Of a stretch of 64,000 nt of DNA, positions 34,299 through 43,405 are shown in pieces. Source of the stretch: DATJPR01 sp035506295 (GTDB lineage Bacteria; Bacteroidota; Ignavibacteria; UBA10030; UBA6906); the NCBI GenBank assembly GCA_035506295.1, contig DATJPR010000044.1, positions 9,376 to 73,375 on the forward strand, in the 5' to 3' direction. A program made the position numbers and the translations under genes. How positions within the stretch are numbered: position 1 is the stretch's first letter; every line of letters begins with the position of its first letter. The notes beneath the pieces were generated by a model. That model searched no databases, was not told where the DNA came from, and saw only the letters and a list, made by a program, of their open reading frames with translations.

Positions 34299-36641
34299 AT
34301 GGATCTCGGAATTCGCGCGCATGGCTCCCATGCGGCTTCGCAAGACCGGAAGCTGCAGGATTACATCGCCATCATCAATCGCGGGCGGTGGATCATCCTT
34401 GGAGCTCTGGGGGTCGGTATGCTGCTTGCGTTTATCATCAATAAGGTGGTCGACCCTGTCTACCGGGCAAGCGCGCAGGTGCTTATCAATACTCGTGAGA
34501 TGCAATCGACGATCTTTCTTGACGCCGCGCGCCCGGACGGAATGAAGAATATCACCCAGAACGAGCTGCAGATGCTGAATTCCACGACGCTCGCCGATAC
34601 AGTCGCGGCGCGTCTGCTGGCGGTGCGGTATGCTGACAAGGAGAACAAACGCCTTCTGCCGATCATCCAGTACGGCAAAGGGGACCAGTTCCCCGATTCC
34701 GTCGCCACTCTCCGTGAAATCTCCGGTCGGCTGAGCGCCGATGTGGATTTCGATCCGGTTCGCGAGTCGGACGTCATCACCATCTCCGCGAAGAGCAAAG
34801 ACCCCGTCGAAGCGTCGATCATGGCCAATACCTATGCCGAGGCCTACCGCGACAGGAACATCTACCTCAGCCGCACGAAGACACGATCGTTCAGGGAATT
34901 CCTTGACGAGCAGGCTGGCGAGAAACGCAAAGAGTTGAACCAGACGGAACAGACTCTGCAGGCCTTCATGGAGAAGAAGGGGATCGTGTCTCTCGATGAG
35001 GAATCCAAGAACGTCATCGAGAAACTCTCGCAGCTGGAGGCAAACCGCGACGCGACGAATATCCAGGTCCAGGAGCTGTCGAAAGAACTCGCCTCCTATG
35101 AGGAGCAGCTCCCCCAGCAGGAAACGAATGCTGCCCGCGTGATGGGTGAAGCGAATGACCCGTACATCAAATTGCTGCAGGAACAGATTGCCAAGCTCGA
35201 GGTCCAGCGTGACGTCACCGTCGCGCAGAACCCGTCCTCGATGGGCCGGGACATCCTGAATGAGAAGGTGAAGGAAATCGATCTGCAGATTCAGGCCCTG
35301 ACCCAGAAACTGCAGAAGCGGACAGACGCTTTCTTGCGGAACCTCACGCCTTCCCAGGGCGGTCAGGGAATGGACGCGACGAGCTATCTGCAGAACATCA
35401 AGCAGAAAATCGTCGAGACGCAGGTTCAGTTGCAGGCGCTCCAGGCGAAGAAGCGCGCGCTCGACGATGTGATCCGGCAATACGAGGGGCAGTTCGACCG
35501 CATTCCCCAGACGAGCATGGAACTTGCGCGGCTGCAGCGGACCCGGCAAAGCGACGAGAAGCTGTTCCTCGTCCTGCAGGAGAAATATAACGAAGCGAAT
35601 ATTACCGAGCAGTCGAACCTCGGCTATATCGAGATTATCGAACCTGCTTCCGTTCCGTTCCGACCCTCGAGCCCCAAACAGCTTGTGAACCTGATGCTGG
35701 GAGCGATCTTCGGCCTCGCCATAGGCTTCGGTTTTGTGTTCGTGAAGGAGTATACCGATGTCCGTGTGCAGACGGTGGACGATCTCAAGCGGCGGAACAT
35801 GAAAGTGATTGCCACTGTGGCATCGATGGGCTCGAGCGTGCAGAACTTCGATGCTATGGCAAAGGGGAAAGGGGAAAAGAAAGGGCTCGATCCCCACATT
35901 GTTATGCACTACTATCCCTTCTCCCCCGTGGCGGAATCCTACCGGCAATTGCGGACGAACCTCCAGTTCGCACATGAAACCAATGCGCCCAAAGTCCTCA
36001 TGGTGTCGAGTCCGATGCCCGGCGAAGGAAAATCCACGACGGTGGCCAATCTCGCCATTGCCTTCGCCCAATCGGGGCGAAAGGTGCTCCTCATCGATGC
36101 GGACCTGAGAAAACCGACAGCCGATACGCTCTTCGGCACGCGGAGAGAGCCAGGCCTGTCGGACGTCCTCTCGGGCGCGTCCGTGATCCAGGCGGCGGTG
36201 CAATCCACGGTGGTGGAGAATCTGAGTCTCCTTCCGTGCGGCGTCATTCCTCCCAACCCGTCGGAAATCCTCGGCTCGGAGAAAATGCGCCAGCTCATCG
36301 CCGAGTTCAAGGAGAAGTACGATATCGTCCTCCTGGATTCATCCCCCGTCCTTGCCGTGACCGACCCCGCGATTCTGGCGACACTTGCCGATGCGGTGAT
36401 TCTTGTGGTGTCGGCCGGCGCATCGCGCGTGCAGAATCTCGAACATGCGTACGAAATCCTGACCAACGTCGGCGGGCAGCTGATCGGGGTGGTGCTGAAT
36501 AACCTCGATCTGCGCCATTCGTACGGGTTCGGCTACCGCAGCACGTATGCGCAACGATACGGCCATCAGACACCTCTGTACGCCAAGAAGGGGTCGACGG
36601 TCGATAGCGAAAAGCCCGGCGGAAACGGAAAAGGGAAATAA
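34299..36641 (+). CDS. Wzc-like polysaccharide co-polymerase / tyrosine autokinase
   Basis: 780 residues; the ATG at 34299 follows AAGAGG. Inner-membrane protein controlling chain length and export of capsule/exopolysaccharide. Wzz domain with TM1 at about 31-49 (WIILGALGVGMLLAFIINK), a long periplasmic coiled-coil region (about 190-430, Gln/Glu/Lys-rich), a Pro-rich motif FRPSSPKQ and TM2 at about 463-482. The cytoplasmic BY-kinase domain has Walker A SSPMPGEGKST (K578), Walker A' LLIDADLRKPT and Walker B IVLLDSSP. The C terminus is Tyr-rich (HSYGFGYRSTYAQRYGHQTPLY), the usual autophosphorylation cluster. It opens the polysaccharide locus. Confidence 0.93.
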   Translation: MDLGIRAHGSHAASQDRKLQDYIAIINRGRWIILGALGVGMLLAFIINKVVDPVYRASAQVLINTREMQSTIFLDAARPDGMKNITQNELQMLNSTTLADTVAARLLAVRYADKENKRLLPIIQYGKGDQFPDSVATLREISGRLSADVDFDPVRESDVITISAKSKDPVEASIMANTYAEAYRDRNIYLSRTKTRSFREFLDEQAGEKRKELNQTEQTLQAFMEKKGIVSLDEESKNVIEKLSQLEANRDATNIQVQELSKELASYEEQLPQQETNAARVMGEANDPYIKLLQEQIAKLEVQRDVTVAQNPSSMGRDILNEKVKEIDLQIQALTQKLQKRTDAFLRNLTPSQGGQGMDATSYLQNIKQKIVETQVQLQALQAKKRALDDVIRQYEGQFDRIPQTSMELARLQRTRQSDEKLFLVLQEKYNEANITEQSNLGYIEIIEPASVPFRPSSPKQLVNLMLGAIFGLAIGFGFVFVKEYTDVRVQTVDDLKRRNMKVIATVASMGSSVQNFDAMAKGKGEKKGLDPHIVMHYYPFSPVAESYRQLRTNLQFAHETNAPKVLMVSSPMPGEGKSTTVANLAIAFAQSGRKVLLIDADLRKPTADTLFGTRREPGLSDVLSGASVIQAAVQSTVVENLSLLPCGVIPPNPSEILGSEKMRQLIAEFKEKYDIVLLDSSPVLAVTDPAILATLADAVILVVSAGASRVQNLEHAYEILTNVGGQLIGVVLNNLDLRHSYGFGYRSTYAQRYGHQTPLYAKKGSTVDSEKPGGNGKGK

Positions 36642-36734
36642 CCCCTGCGCTCACTCGCCATCCCGGCGGGTGACGCGGACAACACACGAAGCACAGCACT
36701 TGGACTTCACCATTTCCTGAGAGGCGGATATCTC

Positions 36735-37253
36735 ATGCAACCTGTAAGAGCACGCACGATTATTGCGGGACTATTTTTCGGCATAGCATTGACGGGGATC
36801 GCTCACGCCCAGTTGGAAAATCCGCTCGGAGGTGGGTTGGGCCTTACCGGATCTTCTCAGGCGGCATATTATCTGATCTCCAAATCCGGGGAAATCACGA
36901 TGCCGATCAATCTGTGGGGGTATGTGAAAAATCCCGGGCGGTACGAGGTTCCCATTTCCACGGATCTCGTCCAACTGATTTCGTATGCAGGCGGCCCTTT
37001 GGCCGACGCGGATCTGGGCTCGGTGAAGATCACTCGCATCATCCAGCGGGACAATCAGATCCGGAAGGTGGAGTATACGGTGAATCTCAATCATCTGGAG
37101 CGCCTCGACGCGCTGGCGCTGTCTCTTGAAGCAGGGGATACCATCTACATCGACTCCTTGACCTTCCAAGTAAGAGATATCGTCAATATCATTACCACTG
37201 CGGCAATCATTACGGGTTCCGTGGCGAGCGTTATCTACGCTTCCCGTCACTAA
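36735..37253 (+). CDS. SLBB-domain exported protein (reduced Wza-like)
   Basis: 172 residues. Signal peptide MQPVRARTIIAGLFFGIALTGIAHA, a Gly-rich stretch, one SLBB domain (about 58-140; INLWGYVKNPGRYEVPISTDLVQLISYAGGP) and a C-terminal hydrophobic helix at about 150-168. SLBB domains occur in outer-membrane polysaccharide exporters (Wza), but the Poly_export domain that normally precedes them is missing, and so is the lipobox. Location directly after the Wzc-like gene argues for a role in polysaccharide export, perhaps as a periplasmic adaptor. GAGG lies upstream of the ATG. Confidence 0.82.
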   Translation: MQPVRARTIIAGLFFGIALTGIAHAQLENPLGGGLGLTGSSQAAYYLISKSGEITMPINLWGYVKNPGRYEVPISTDLVQLISYAGGPLADADLGSVKITRIIQRDNQIRKVEYTVNLNHLERLDALALSLEAGDTIYIDSLTFQVRDIVNIITTAAIITGSVASVIYASRH

Positions 37254-37412
37254 CCGACACTGAACGCACGATTACACAGCCGCCCCTCCCCATGATGACT
37301 GTTCCGGAGGGGCGCGCGTTGTTCGAGGCTGCGTCAGTCGTGCAAGCATACGAAAAGCCTCGGAACCAGGTGGAAAAACCAAATCCAAGAGTCTCATAAC
37401 ACTCCGTAGACA

Positions 37413-38696
37413 ATGCGGTTCAAGATCGTTCTCTTCTTCGCAGTTCTCACATTTCATTCGCTTTCCGGTCTCGTTGCAACGGAGTTCCTACCCTCTTTTC
37501 TCTATTCCTTTCGTCTCGCGGGAATTGCCGGCGATGCGATCATGATCGCGCTTGGCGCGACCGTGTTGTTTCGCAACAGGGGATACTACGGCGCAAAGGC
37601 GTTTCTTTTGTTTTGCTTTGCCTCCCTGATTACCATTCTCTACCATGAAGACAGCCTCGGTGTCGTTGCCCAGTTGAACGGCTTGCGCCAGCCTCTTCCT
37701 TTTCTAGGAGCCCTGGTCTTCGTCCACGATGTTGCGAACAATGAACTATGGGCATCGTTCTCAAAATGGTTCACACGCTTCCTGGTGGGATATGCGCTCA
37801 TTCAGATTCCCGTCTCCGTCTGGCAATTCCTGAAATACGGTGCAGGAGACCCTGTCGGTGGCACCTACGGTTTGACAGGAGGAAGTGGCCTGATTACACA
37901 GCAGGCTTTTCTTATCAGTTTCTTCCTGATCGCTTCGTTCGCTGCGTTGCCTGATGGATCCGGCTTCGTTGTGCGGCGCGCCGTGCCGTACTTGGTTCTC
38001 CTCATTCCTTGTGCTCTGAACGAGACAAAGGTGTCATTTATCCTTCTGCCGGCCTTCATTGTGTTGTTATCGATGACGAGGAAGCAGTGGTACAAGACCA
38101 TTCCTCTGGTTGCTATTGGTGGTGCTTTGATCTACCTGCTCAACTTCTACTATAGCAAGACCGCAGAGGATTCATCCAAGATTCTTAACGTCCAGTTTGC
38201 AGAAAAATACTTGTATTACGACGTCCAGGAAGGGGAGGATCTCCCCCGGTTTGCCCGTTTCCCCATCATGTTTCGGCTCATGGATTATGATCCGCTCGAG
38301 ATTACCATAGGTCTCGGATATGGTTTGTTTCTGGGAAATGACATTCTTGGCCCCACGCGTCTCACCCGGTCCCTCACCTATCTCCAAGGTTCAAAAATCC
38401 TCCTTTTCACCTCGTGGATCCAAGGGGGGCTTCTTGCCATTCTTATCTTGTGTTTTTCTTCGGCGGTCTTTGTCCGGTCTCCGTACATCCAATCGTTCGC
38501 AACGCGACGATTTGCGTACTTCCTTTTTTTCAGTATCGTCCTCTCATGGTTCTACAACGAGGCGCTTCTCGACCGGGCGTTTGCCCCGATGGTCGCCTAC
38601 CTGATCGTATGGGCTGAAATGGGGGGGAAGCAGAGTGAGAGCAGACCCGAGGCCGAATCAGAGGTCACGGCCGTTGAACCGGCCATGTCGGCGTGA
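37413..38696 (+). CDS. O-antigen ligase/polymerase-like integral membrane protein (Wzy-type)
   Basis: 427 residues with about ten hydrophobic segments (for example FKIVLFFAVLTFHSLSGLVA, IAGDAIMIALGATVLF, GLITQQAFLISFFLIASFAA, VIFLVLLIPC-like and FAYFLFFSIVLSWFY). One larger hydrophilic loop lies at about 250-310 containing YYDVQEGEDLPRFARFP. This topology matches the Wzy/WaaL superfamily, which polymerises or ligates lipid-linked oligosaccharides at the periplasmic face. Sequence does not discriminate polymerase from ligase; in this Wzc/flippase context a Wzy polymerase is likely. Its end overlaps the next glycosyltransferase gene by 4 bp. Confidence 0.78.
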   Translation: MRFKIVLFFAVLTFHSLSGLVATEFLPSFLYSFRLAGIAGDAIMIALGATVLFRNRGYYGAKAFLLFCFASLITILYHEDSLGVVAQLNGLRQPLPFLGALVFVHDVANNELWASFSKWFTRFLVGYALIQIPVSVWQFLKYGAGDPVGGTYGLTGGSGLITQQAFLISFFLIASFAALPDGSGFVVRRAVPYLVLLIPCALNETKVSFILLPAFIVLLSMTRKQWYKTIPLVAIGGALIYLLNFYYSKTAEDSSKILNVQFAEKYLYYDVQEGEDLPRFARFPIMFRLMDYDPLEITIGLGYGLFLGNDILGPTRLTRSLTYLQGSKILLFTSWIQGGLLAILILCFSSAVFVRSPYIQSFATRRFAYFLFFSIVLSWFYNEALLDRAFAPMVAYLIVWAEMGGKQSESRPEAESEVTAVEPAMSA

Positions 38697-39853
38697 CCTT
38701 GATGGCCCCTTCCGAAAGCCTTGATCGAAGGATGAAAACACTCCTTATCCTCAACCAGCACCAGTTCGGCTACCTCACCGATTCGTACGCGTGGTGCAAG
38801 TATCTCTCACGCGAGTGGCACATCACGTATGTCGGATGGGATCATGATGCGAAGAAAGTCGAGATGGAAGGTGTGACGGTGGAATATGTTTCCCGGCGCG
38901 GCAGCAAGCCCTTCCGTCTTGCACGCTACATTCTCACCGCGATCGCCAGTTTGCGGAGACAGGATTACGATGCCGTGCTCATCGTGTACTTTGCAGGAGC
39001 ATCGTGCTTCCTTCCCTGGGTCGCGCGGCGGCGCACCATGATCGATGTGCGGACCGGATCCGACCGGCCGGGCTGGTTCCGGAGGGAATTCGAGAATGCG
39101 CTCCTGCGATTCGAATGCCTGCTGTTCCGTGAACGATCCATCGTTTCAAAGAGTCTTCAGAACTTTCTCTCTCTCGGAAGGATGCGTTTCCTGGTTCTCC
39201 CGTTGGGTGGGGAGAATGTCAGCTTGCCGCCGAAGATCTTCGACGCTCTCCACCTCTTCTATGTAGGCACCCTGGAATACCGTAGCATCCACGAGACCGT
39301 CCTTGGTCTTGATCGCTGGTGGACCACCCGGCGACCCCGGTTCGCTGTATCGTACGACATCGTCGGCAGCGGTCGCGATGAAGAAGAAGCGCTCTTGCGC
39401 GCCGCGATTGAGAGGAGCCCACTGCGTGACTCGATCCGGTTCCATGGGAGGCTTCCAAACGCCGAGATTTTCCCTTTTCTCCGGGACTGCAACGTCGGCG
39501 TTGCCTACGTCCCCCAAACGGATTTTTACGATTGCCAACCCTCGACGAAGGTCTTTGAGTACCTTCTGGCGGGGATGCCGGTAATTGCGACAAACACAAC
39601 GGAAAATGTGCGCGTCATCAACGCAGGGAATGGGGCAGTAATCGAAGATACGATTGAAGGATTCAGCGAGGGTCTTGAACAGATTTCATCCCGCCTCACG
39701 GATTTTGATTCCCGTGCCATCACGGAAGCGAGCCAGCAGTACTCATGGGAGGAAATCGTGAAGAATGTCCTTGCTCCGAAACTCAATGCGCTGGCAGGCG
39801 CCGGCGCTCACGATGGAGTCGCTTTGCACGAACCGGGTATCGTTAATCGCTGA
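38693..39853 (+). CDS. Glycosyltransferase, GT4-like (GT-B fold)
   Basis: 386 residues. The N-terminal Rossmann half starts KTLLILNQHQFGYLTDSYAWCKYLSREWHITYVG. The C-terminal nucleotide-sugar half has LHLFYVGTLEYRSIHETVLG, SIRFHGRLPNAEIFPFLRDCNVGVAYVP and the E-x7-E-like block PSTKVFEYLLAGMPVIATNTTENVRVI. The donor and acceptor are unknown. The start is GTG at 38693, overlapping the stop of the Wzy-like gene; in-frame ATGs at 38702 and 38732 are alternatives, the last giving the more typical N terminus MKTLLIL. Confidence 0.88.
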   Translation: MTLMAPSESLDRRMKTLLILNQHQFGYLTDSYAWCKYLSREWHITYVGWDHDAKKVEMEGVTVEYVSRRGSKPFRLARYILTAIASLRRQDYDAVLIVYFAGASCFLPWVARRRTMIDVRTGSDRPGWFRREFENALLRFECLLFRERSIVSKSLQNFLSLGRMRFLVLPLGGENVSLPPKIFDALHLFYVGTLEYRSIHETVLGLDRWWTTRRPRFAVSYDIVGSGRDEEEALLRAAIERSPLRDSIRFHGRLPNAEIFPFLRDCNVGVAYVPQTDFYDCQPSTKVFEYLLAGMPVIATNTTENVRVINAGNGAVIEDTIEGFSEGLEQISSRLTDFDSRAITEASQQYSWEEIVKNVLAPKLNALAGAGAHDGVALHEPGIVNR

Positions 39854-39883
39854 TCACAGGGCCTCAGAGAACGTGGAACCAGC

Positions 39884-40945
39884 ATGGGCTCGAAGTTCGC
39901 CACAAGACTGAAGACCGAATACAAGAAAATGATGAGGGATTTCCCTGCGCCAGTCCGGAGAGTGGTGGGGATGGTGGATTATGCCCGGACAAGCCGGATC
40001 AAGACGTATCGCGACCCGGTGCAACACCCCTCGAATGTCTTTGGGCGGGGCGTTGTGTCATTTTCGCTCGACTTCGAACTCGCGTGGGCGTGGCAGTACT
40101 CGCTGAGAAACGACCTCGATTATGTTTCGATCGGCCTGCGAGAGCGGGCGCAGGTTCCGAAGATCATCGATCTTCTGGACGCATACCAGATTCCATCGAC
40201 GTGGGCGACCGTCGGTCATCTGTTTTTGAGTTCGTGTACCAGGGATGCCTCGGGCCGCGCGCATCCCGAAATCCCCCCTGTCCCTCCGTTTCGAACGGAA
40301 AACTGGAAGTACGGCGGCGGCGATTGGTTCCGCAACGATCCATGTACCGATCTGCGCCGGGGTCCCGCCTGGTACGCCCCCGACCTGATCGAGAAGATCC
40401 TGCATGCAAAAGTCCGGCATGAAATCGGATGTCATGGGTTTTCGCACATCGGTCTCGGTCCATATTGCCCTGCGGAGGTGGTGCGGGCGGAGGTCGAGGC
40501 TTGCGCGGCTGCGATGAAGCCCTTCGGTCTGGTTCCGACGACTCTGGTCTTCCCCGGCAATTCGGAAGGCCACTATAATGAACTGATCGCAGGCGGTATC
40601 CGCATTGTCCGCTCGTTCCCGGATCCTTCGGTGCGCGTGTCGTTGCCCCTCCGCCGACCCGATGGGCTCTGGGCAATTCCCACGTCATCCGCACTCGAAC
40701 GGGGGACGGCATGGACGATGGCGGAGCGGCTGTCTCGATTGAAACGGTATGTCGACATCGCCGCGGAAAAAAGGCTCTCCGCGCATTTCTGGTATCATCC
40801 TTCGATGGATGAAGCGGAGATCAGGGATCTGCTGGTGCCGCTCCTGACGTATTGTGCGGAGCGAAGAGACCGCGGGGACATCTCGGTTCTCACCATGCGC
40901 GACATGGTGGCACAAATGAAAAACGACGTCTGTGCCCGAACCTAA
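39884..40945 (+). CDS. Polysaccharide deacetylase family protein (NodB homology)
   Basis: 353 residues. NodB-fold enzymes remove N- or O-acetyl groups from glycans using a metal held by an Asp and two His. Seen here: SFSLDFELAW (D63 with E65 at the first motif), STWATVGHLFL, and HEIGCHGFSHIGLG with H184 and H188 forming the HxxxH motif. TTLVFPGNSEGHYNEL and HFWYHPSMDEAE (motif 5 His) complete the set. No signal peptide is visible, so it may act on lipid-linked or cytoplasmic intermediates. Its end overlaps the next glycosyltransferase by 14 bp. Confidence 0.87.
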   Translation: MGSKFATRLKTEYKKMMRDFPAPVRRVVGMVDYARTSRIKTYRDPVQHPSNVFGRGVVSFSLDFELAWAWQYSLRNDLDYVSIGLRERAQVPKIIDLLDAYQIPSTWATVGHLFLSSCTRDASGRAHPEIPPVPPFRTENWKYGGGDWFRNDPCTDLRRGPAWYAPDLIEKILHAKVRHEIGCHGFSHIGLGPYCPAEVVRAEVEACAAAMKPFGLVPTTLVFPGNSEGHYNELIAGGIRIVRSFPDPSVRVSLPLRRPDGLWAIPTSSALERGTAWTMAERLSRLKRYVDIAAEKRLSAHFWYHPSMDEAEIRDLLVPLLTYCAERRDRGDISVLTMRDMVAQMKNDVCART

Positions 40946-42041
40946 AGAAGCAGAGCTACCGCTCCGGATCCTCGTGGGCGTGGTCAATCCCAACCGCGCG
41001 GGAGGCGTATTTGCGACCGAGGGACCGTTCCTCGAAGAGTTGCGAAGCAGAGCAGGCGTGCATGTAGCGACCTTTCCGTATGGAGGGTTGTCGGGGTACG
41101 AATCGACGCTCCGAAAGTCCTGGAGGCTTGTTCTTGATCTCCTGCGGTTTGCGTTTGCCGTTCTTCGTGAGCGTCCCGATGTCGTTCATTTGAATTCGGC
41201 GTTCGACAGTCGTGCCCTTTTCAGGGATACGGGGTACGTCTTCTTCGCGCGGCTCCTTGGAGCGCGATTGTTCATTAAGTACCACGGTTCGAGCAAGCTT
41301 CTCGCCCGTGAAGCGAAGGGCATGAAGCGGCGATTGGTGAATTTCGTCTTCCGGGGAGCCCGAAAAATCGGCGTGCTTTCTTCGGAAGAGCGCGAAAACT
41401 TCCTCTCCGGAGGACATCCAGGCGAAAAGATCGTCGTCGTCAAGAATGTTGTCAATGTCGATCGTTTTTCCGGACCCCGGCACGGGAAACCCGGCCCGCC
41501 GGAGGTCTTGTTCGTTGCGAGATTTGTCCCATCGAAGGGGCTTCTGGACGTGATCCGGGCTATGCGGATCGTTGTCGACCGCGGCATTCCGGCGCGTCTT
41601 CTGTGCGTCGGCGATGGGCAGGAAATGGAGGCCGCTCTCGGGCTCGTCCGGACGCTTGGCCTTGCCGACGCGGTGAGCTTCCAGGGATATGTCCCTGAGC
41701 CCGAGACAACAGACTACTACTTGACATCATCGATGCTTGTCCTGCCGACGCGGACCGAAGGCTTCTCCATGACCATCTTTCAGGCGGTCGCAGCCGGGCT
41801 GCCGGTGGTGACGACGAAAATCCGTGCTGCCGCCGACTATCTTGTAGAACCCGACAATTGTCTCTGGATCGATCCGGGGGATGAGAAAGGGATTGCAGCA
41901 AAGATCATTGAGGTGCTCGGCAGCGCCGACCTGCGATCATCCATGGAACGAAACAACCGGGCACTGGCCCGCGCGTTTGTGCCTCTGCGTGTCGTCGATG
42001 AATACCTGCACGTCTACCGGGAAATTGTAAGCCACTGTTGA
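40932..42041 (+). CDS. Glycosyltransferase family 4 protein
   Basis: 369 residues, GT-B fold. N-terminal half: LRILVGVVNPNRAGGVFATEGPFLEEL, DVVHLNSAFDSRALFRDTGYVFFARLLGARLFIKYHGS. C-terminal half: PPEVLFVARFVPSKGLLDVIRAMRIV, ARLLCVGDGQEMEAAL, VSFQGYVPEPET and the retaining-enzyme E-x7-E block RTEGFSMTIFQAVAAGLPVVTTKI. Start GTG at 40932 lies within the deacetylase gene. The linkage made is unknown. Confidence 0.92.
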   Translation: MPEPKEAELPLRILVGVVNPNRAGGVFATEGPFLEELRSRAGVHVATFPYGGLSGYESTLRKSWRLVLDLLRFAFAVLRERPDVVHLNSAFDSRALFRDTGYVFFARLLGARLFIKYHGSSKLLAREAKGMKRRLVNFVFRGARKIGVLSSEERENFLSGGHPGEKIVVVKNVVNVDRFSGPRHGKPGPPEVLFVARFVPSKGLLDVIRAMRIVVDRGIPARLLCVGDGQEMEAALGLVRTLGLADAVSFQGYVPEPETTDYYLTSSMLVLPTRTEGFSMTIFQAVAAGLPVVTTKIRAAADYLVEPDNCLWIDPGDEKGIAAKIIEVLGSADLRSSMERNNRALARAFVPLRVVDEYLHVYREIVSHC

Positions 42042-42073
42042 TTCACAGGAGGAGGGGTCTTCCCTTCGCGATC

Positions 42074-43396
42074 ATGGAAAATATTGGGCTCAAGAAACCG
42101 AATTCAGCTTCAGGCAAGCCCGCCGTCTCCGGTGCGAGCTTGGAGAAGATCCACATGCCGCAATTTGCGGCGGAGGTGTCGGACACCTCCTTCGGTCTTC
42201 GCGGGTACGTCGTCGTCGACATGACCATCGACGGGCACGCTTGCGGCGGCCTGAGGCTGACGATGGATGTTGACAGAGATCATATCGCCTCACTCGCGCG
42301 GGGGATGACCCTGAAATACGGCTTCAGCGGTATGGCGCAAGGGGGCGCCAAGGCCGGGATCGTGGGCGACCCCGATATGCCTTCAGAGGTCAAGAGGACC
42401 CTCCTCCGACGTTTCGGCGAGCTCATCGGTCCTATGCTGAAATCCGGATACTATATTTCGGGTCCGGACATGAATGTAACCCACGAAGATATCGATGAAC
42501 TTCTTGCCGGGGCGGGGTTGACCGTACCTCGCGGTCGGCGAAGGAAGGGAAAAAAGTCCGGATTGTTCACCGCGATGGGGGTGATGGTTGCCATCGAAGC
42601 CGCGGCATCCGAGAAAAAGATCGATCTCTCGAAATCCCGTATCGCCATCGAGGGTTACGGCTCCGTGGGAAGCGCTCTCGGGTGGCTGATCACCCACAAC
42701 TTCGGGGCGACGGTCGTCGCGGTTTCGACGACGAAGGGCGCCCTGTACAATCGCCAGGGACTTGACGTGAACAAGATGATGGACCTGCGCGAACGCTACG
42801 GGAATGAGTTCGTCCTCCACTACGACGGAGCCGAACGGATCGATCTGGAGGACATCTTCCTGCTCGATGTCGAGGTGCTTTCTCCCTGCGCGCGACAGTT
42901 CAGCATCACCGCCGAGAATGCTCCGCGCATCGCGGCTCCGCTGGTCGTGCCGGGAGCGAACACACCGGTGACAGCCGAGGCAGACGAGATTCTTCACCAA
43001 CGCGGGATTCTTTCGGTCCCTTACTTTGCGGCGAATTGCGGCGGGGTCATCGGGAACAGGATGGAGGTGCTCGGAGTCTCGGACGTGTACATTGAAGGAT
43101 ACCTCAGGGCACACAATGTCCCCAGGATCAAGCAGCTGATCCAACGATCCGCGGCATCGAATATTCCTCCAGAGATCCTCGCGGAGGAATATGCGTTGCG
43201 ACGGTTTGCCGAAACGAAGAAGAACGCGGAAGAGTATGAAGGCGTGTCCCGATGGTACGCGGCCGGCCTTCAAGTGGTCAGGCACGGTTGGGTCCCGGAA
43301 GGAATGCTCCGTCTCATGGCGCCTATGTATTTCGAGCGCGGTGCCGAGCGCGATCTTTCCATTGAACGGTATCTTCCCCAGGACGTTTCTTTGTAG
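42074..43396 (+). CDS. Glu/Leu/Phe/Val dehydrogenase family enzyme in a polysaccharide locus
   Basis: 440 residues. NAD(P)-dependent reversible oxidative deamination of an L-amino acid. Substrate-site lysines K81 (MTLKYGFSG) and K93 (GGAKAGIVGDP), catalytic D132 (GPDMNV), and the dinucleotide fold GYGSVG (194-199) are present. FTAMGV (165-170) is closer to the TAFGV/TAYGV of leucine/phenylalanine dehydrogenases than to the TGRGV of glutamate dehydrogenases. The PYFAANCGGVIGN block is typical. ATG at 42074 follows AGGAGGAGGGG at the long distance of 16 bases; a TTG at 42038 overlaps the previous stop. Placement between a glycosyltransferase and a CapK-like ligase suggests it supplies a precursor for glycan decoration, an inference. 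Confidence 0.88.
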   Translation: MENIGLKKPNSASGKPAVSGASLEKIHMPQFAAEVSDTSFGLRGYVVVDMTIDGHACGGLRLTMDVDRDHIASLARGMTLKYGFSGMAQGGAKAGIVGDPDMPSEVKRTLLRRFGELIGPMLKSGYYISGPDMNVTHEDIDELLAGAGLTVPRGRRRKGKKSGLFTAMGVMVAIEAAASEKKIDLSKSRIAIEGYGSVGSALGWLITHNFGATVVAVSTTKGALYNRQGLDVNKMMDLRERYGNEFVLHYDGAERIDLEDIFLLDVEVLSPCARQFSITAENAPRIAAPLVVPGANTPVTAEADEILHQRGILSVPYFAANCGGVIGNRMEVLGVSDVYIEGYLRAHNVPRIKQLIQRSAASNIPPEILAEEYALRRFAETKKNAEEYEGVSRWYAAGLQVVRHGWVPEGMLRLMAPMYFERGAERDLSIERYLPQDVSL

Positions 43397-43405
43397 GACA
43401 CGAGC

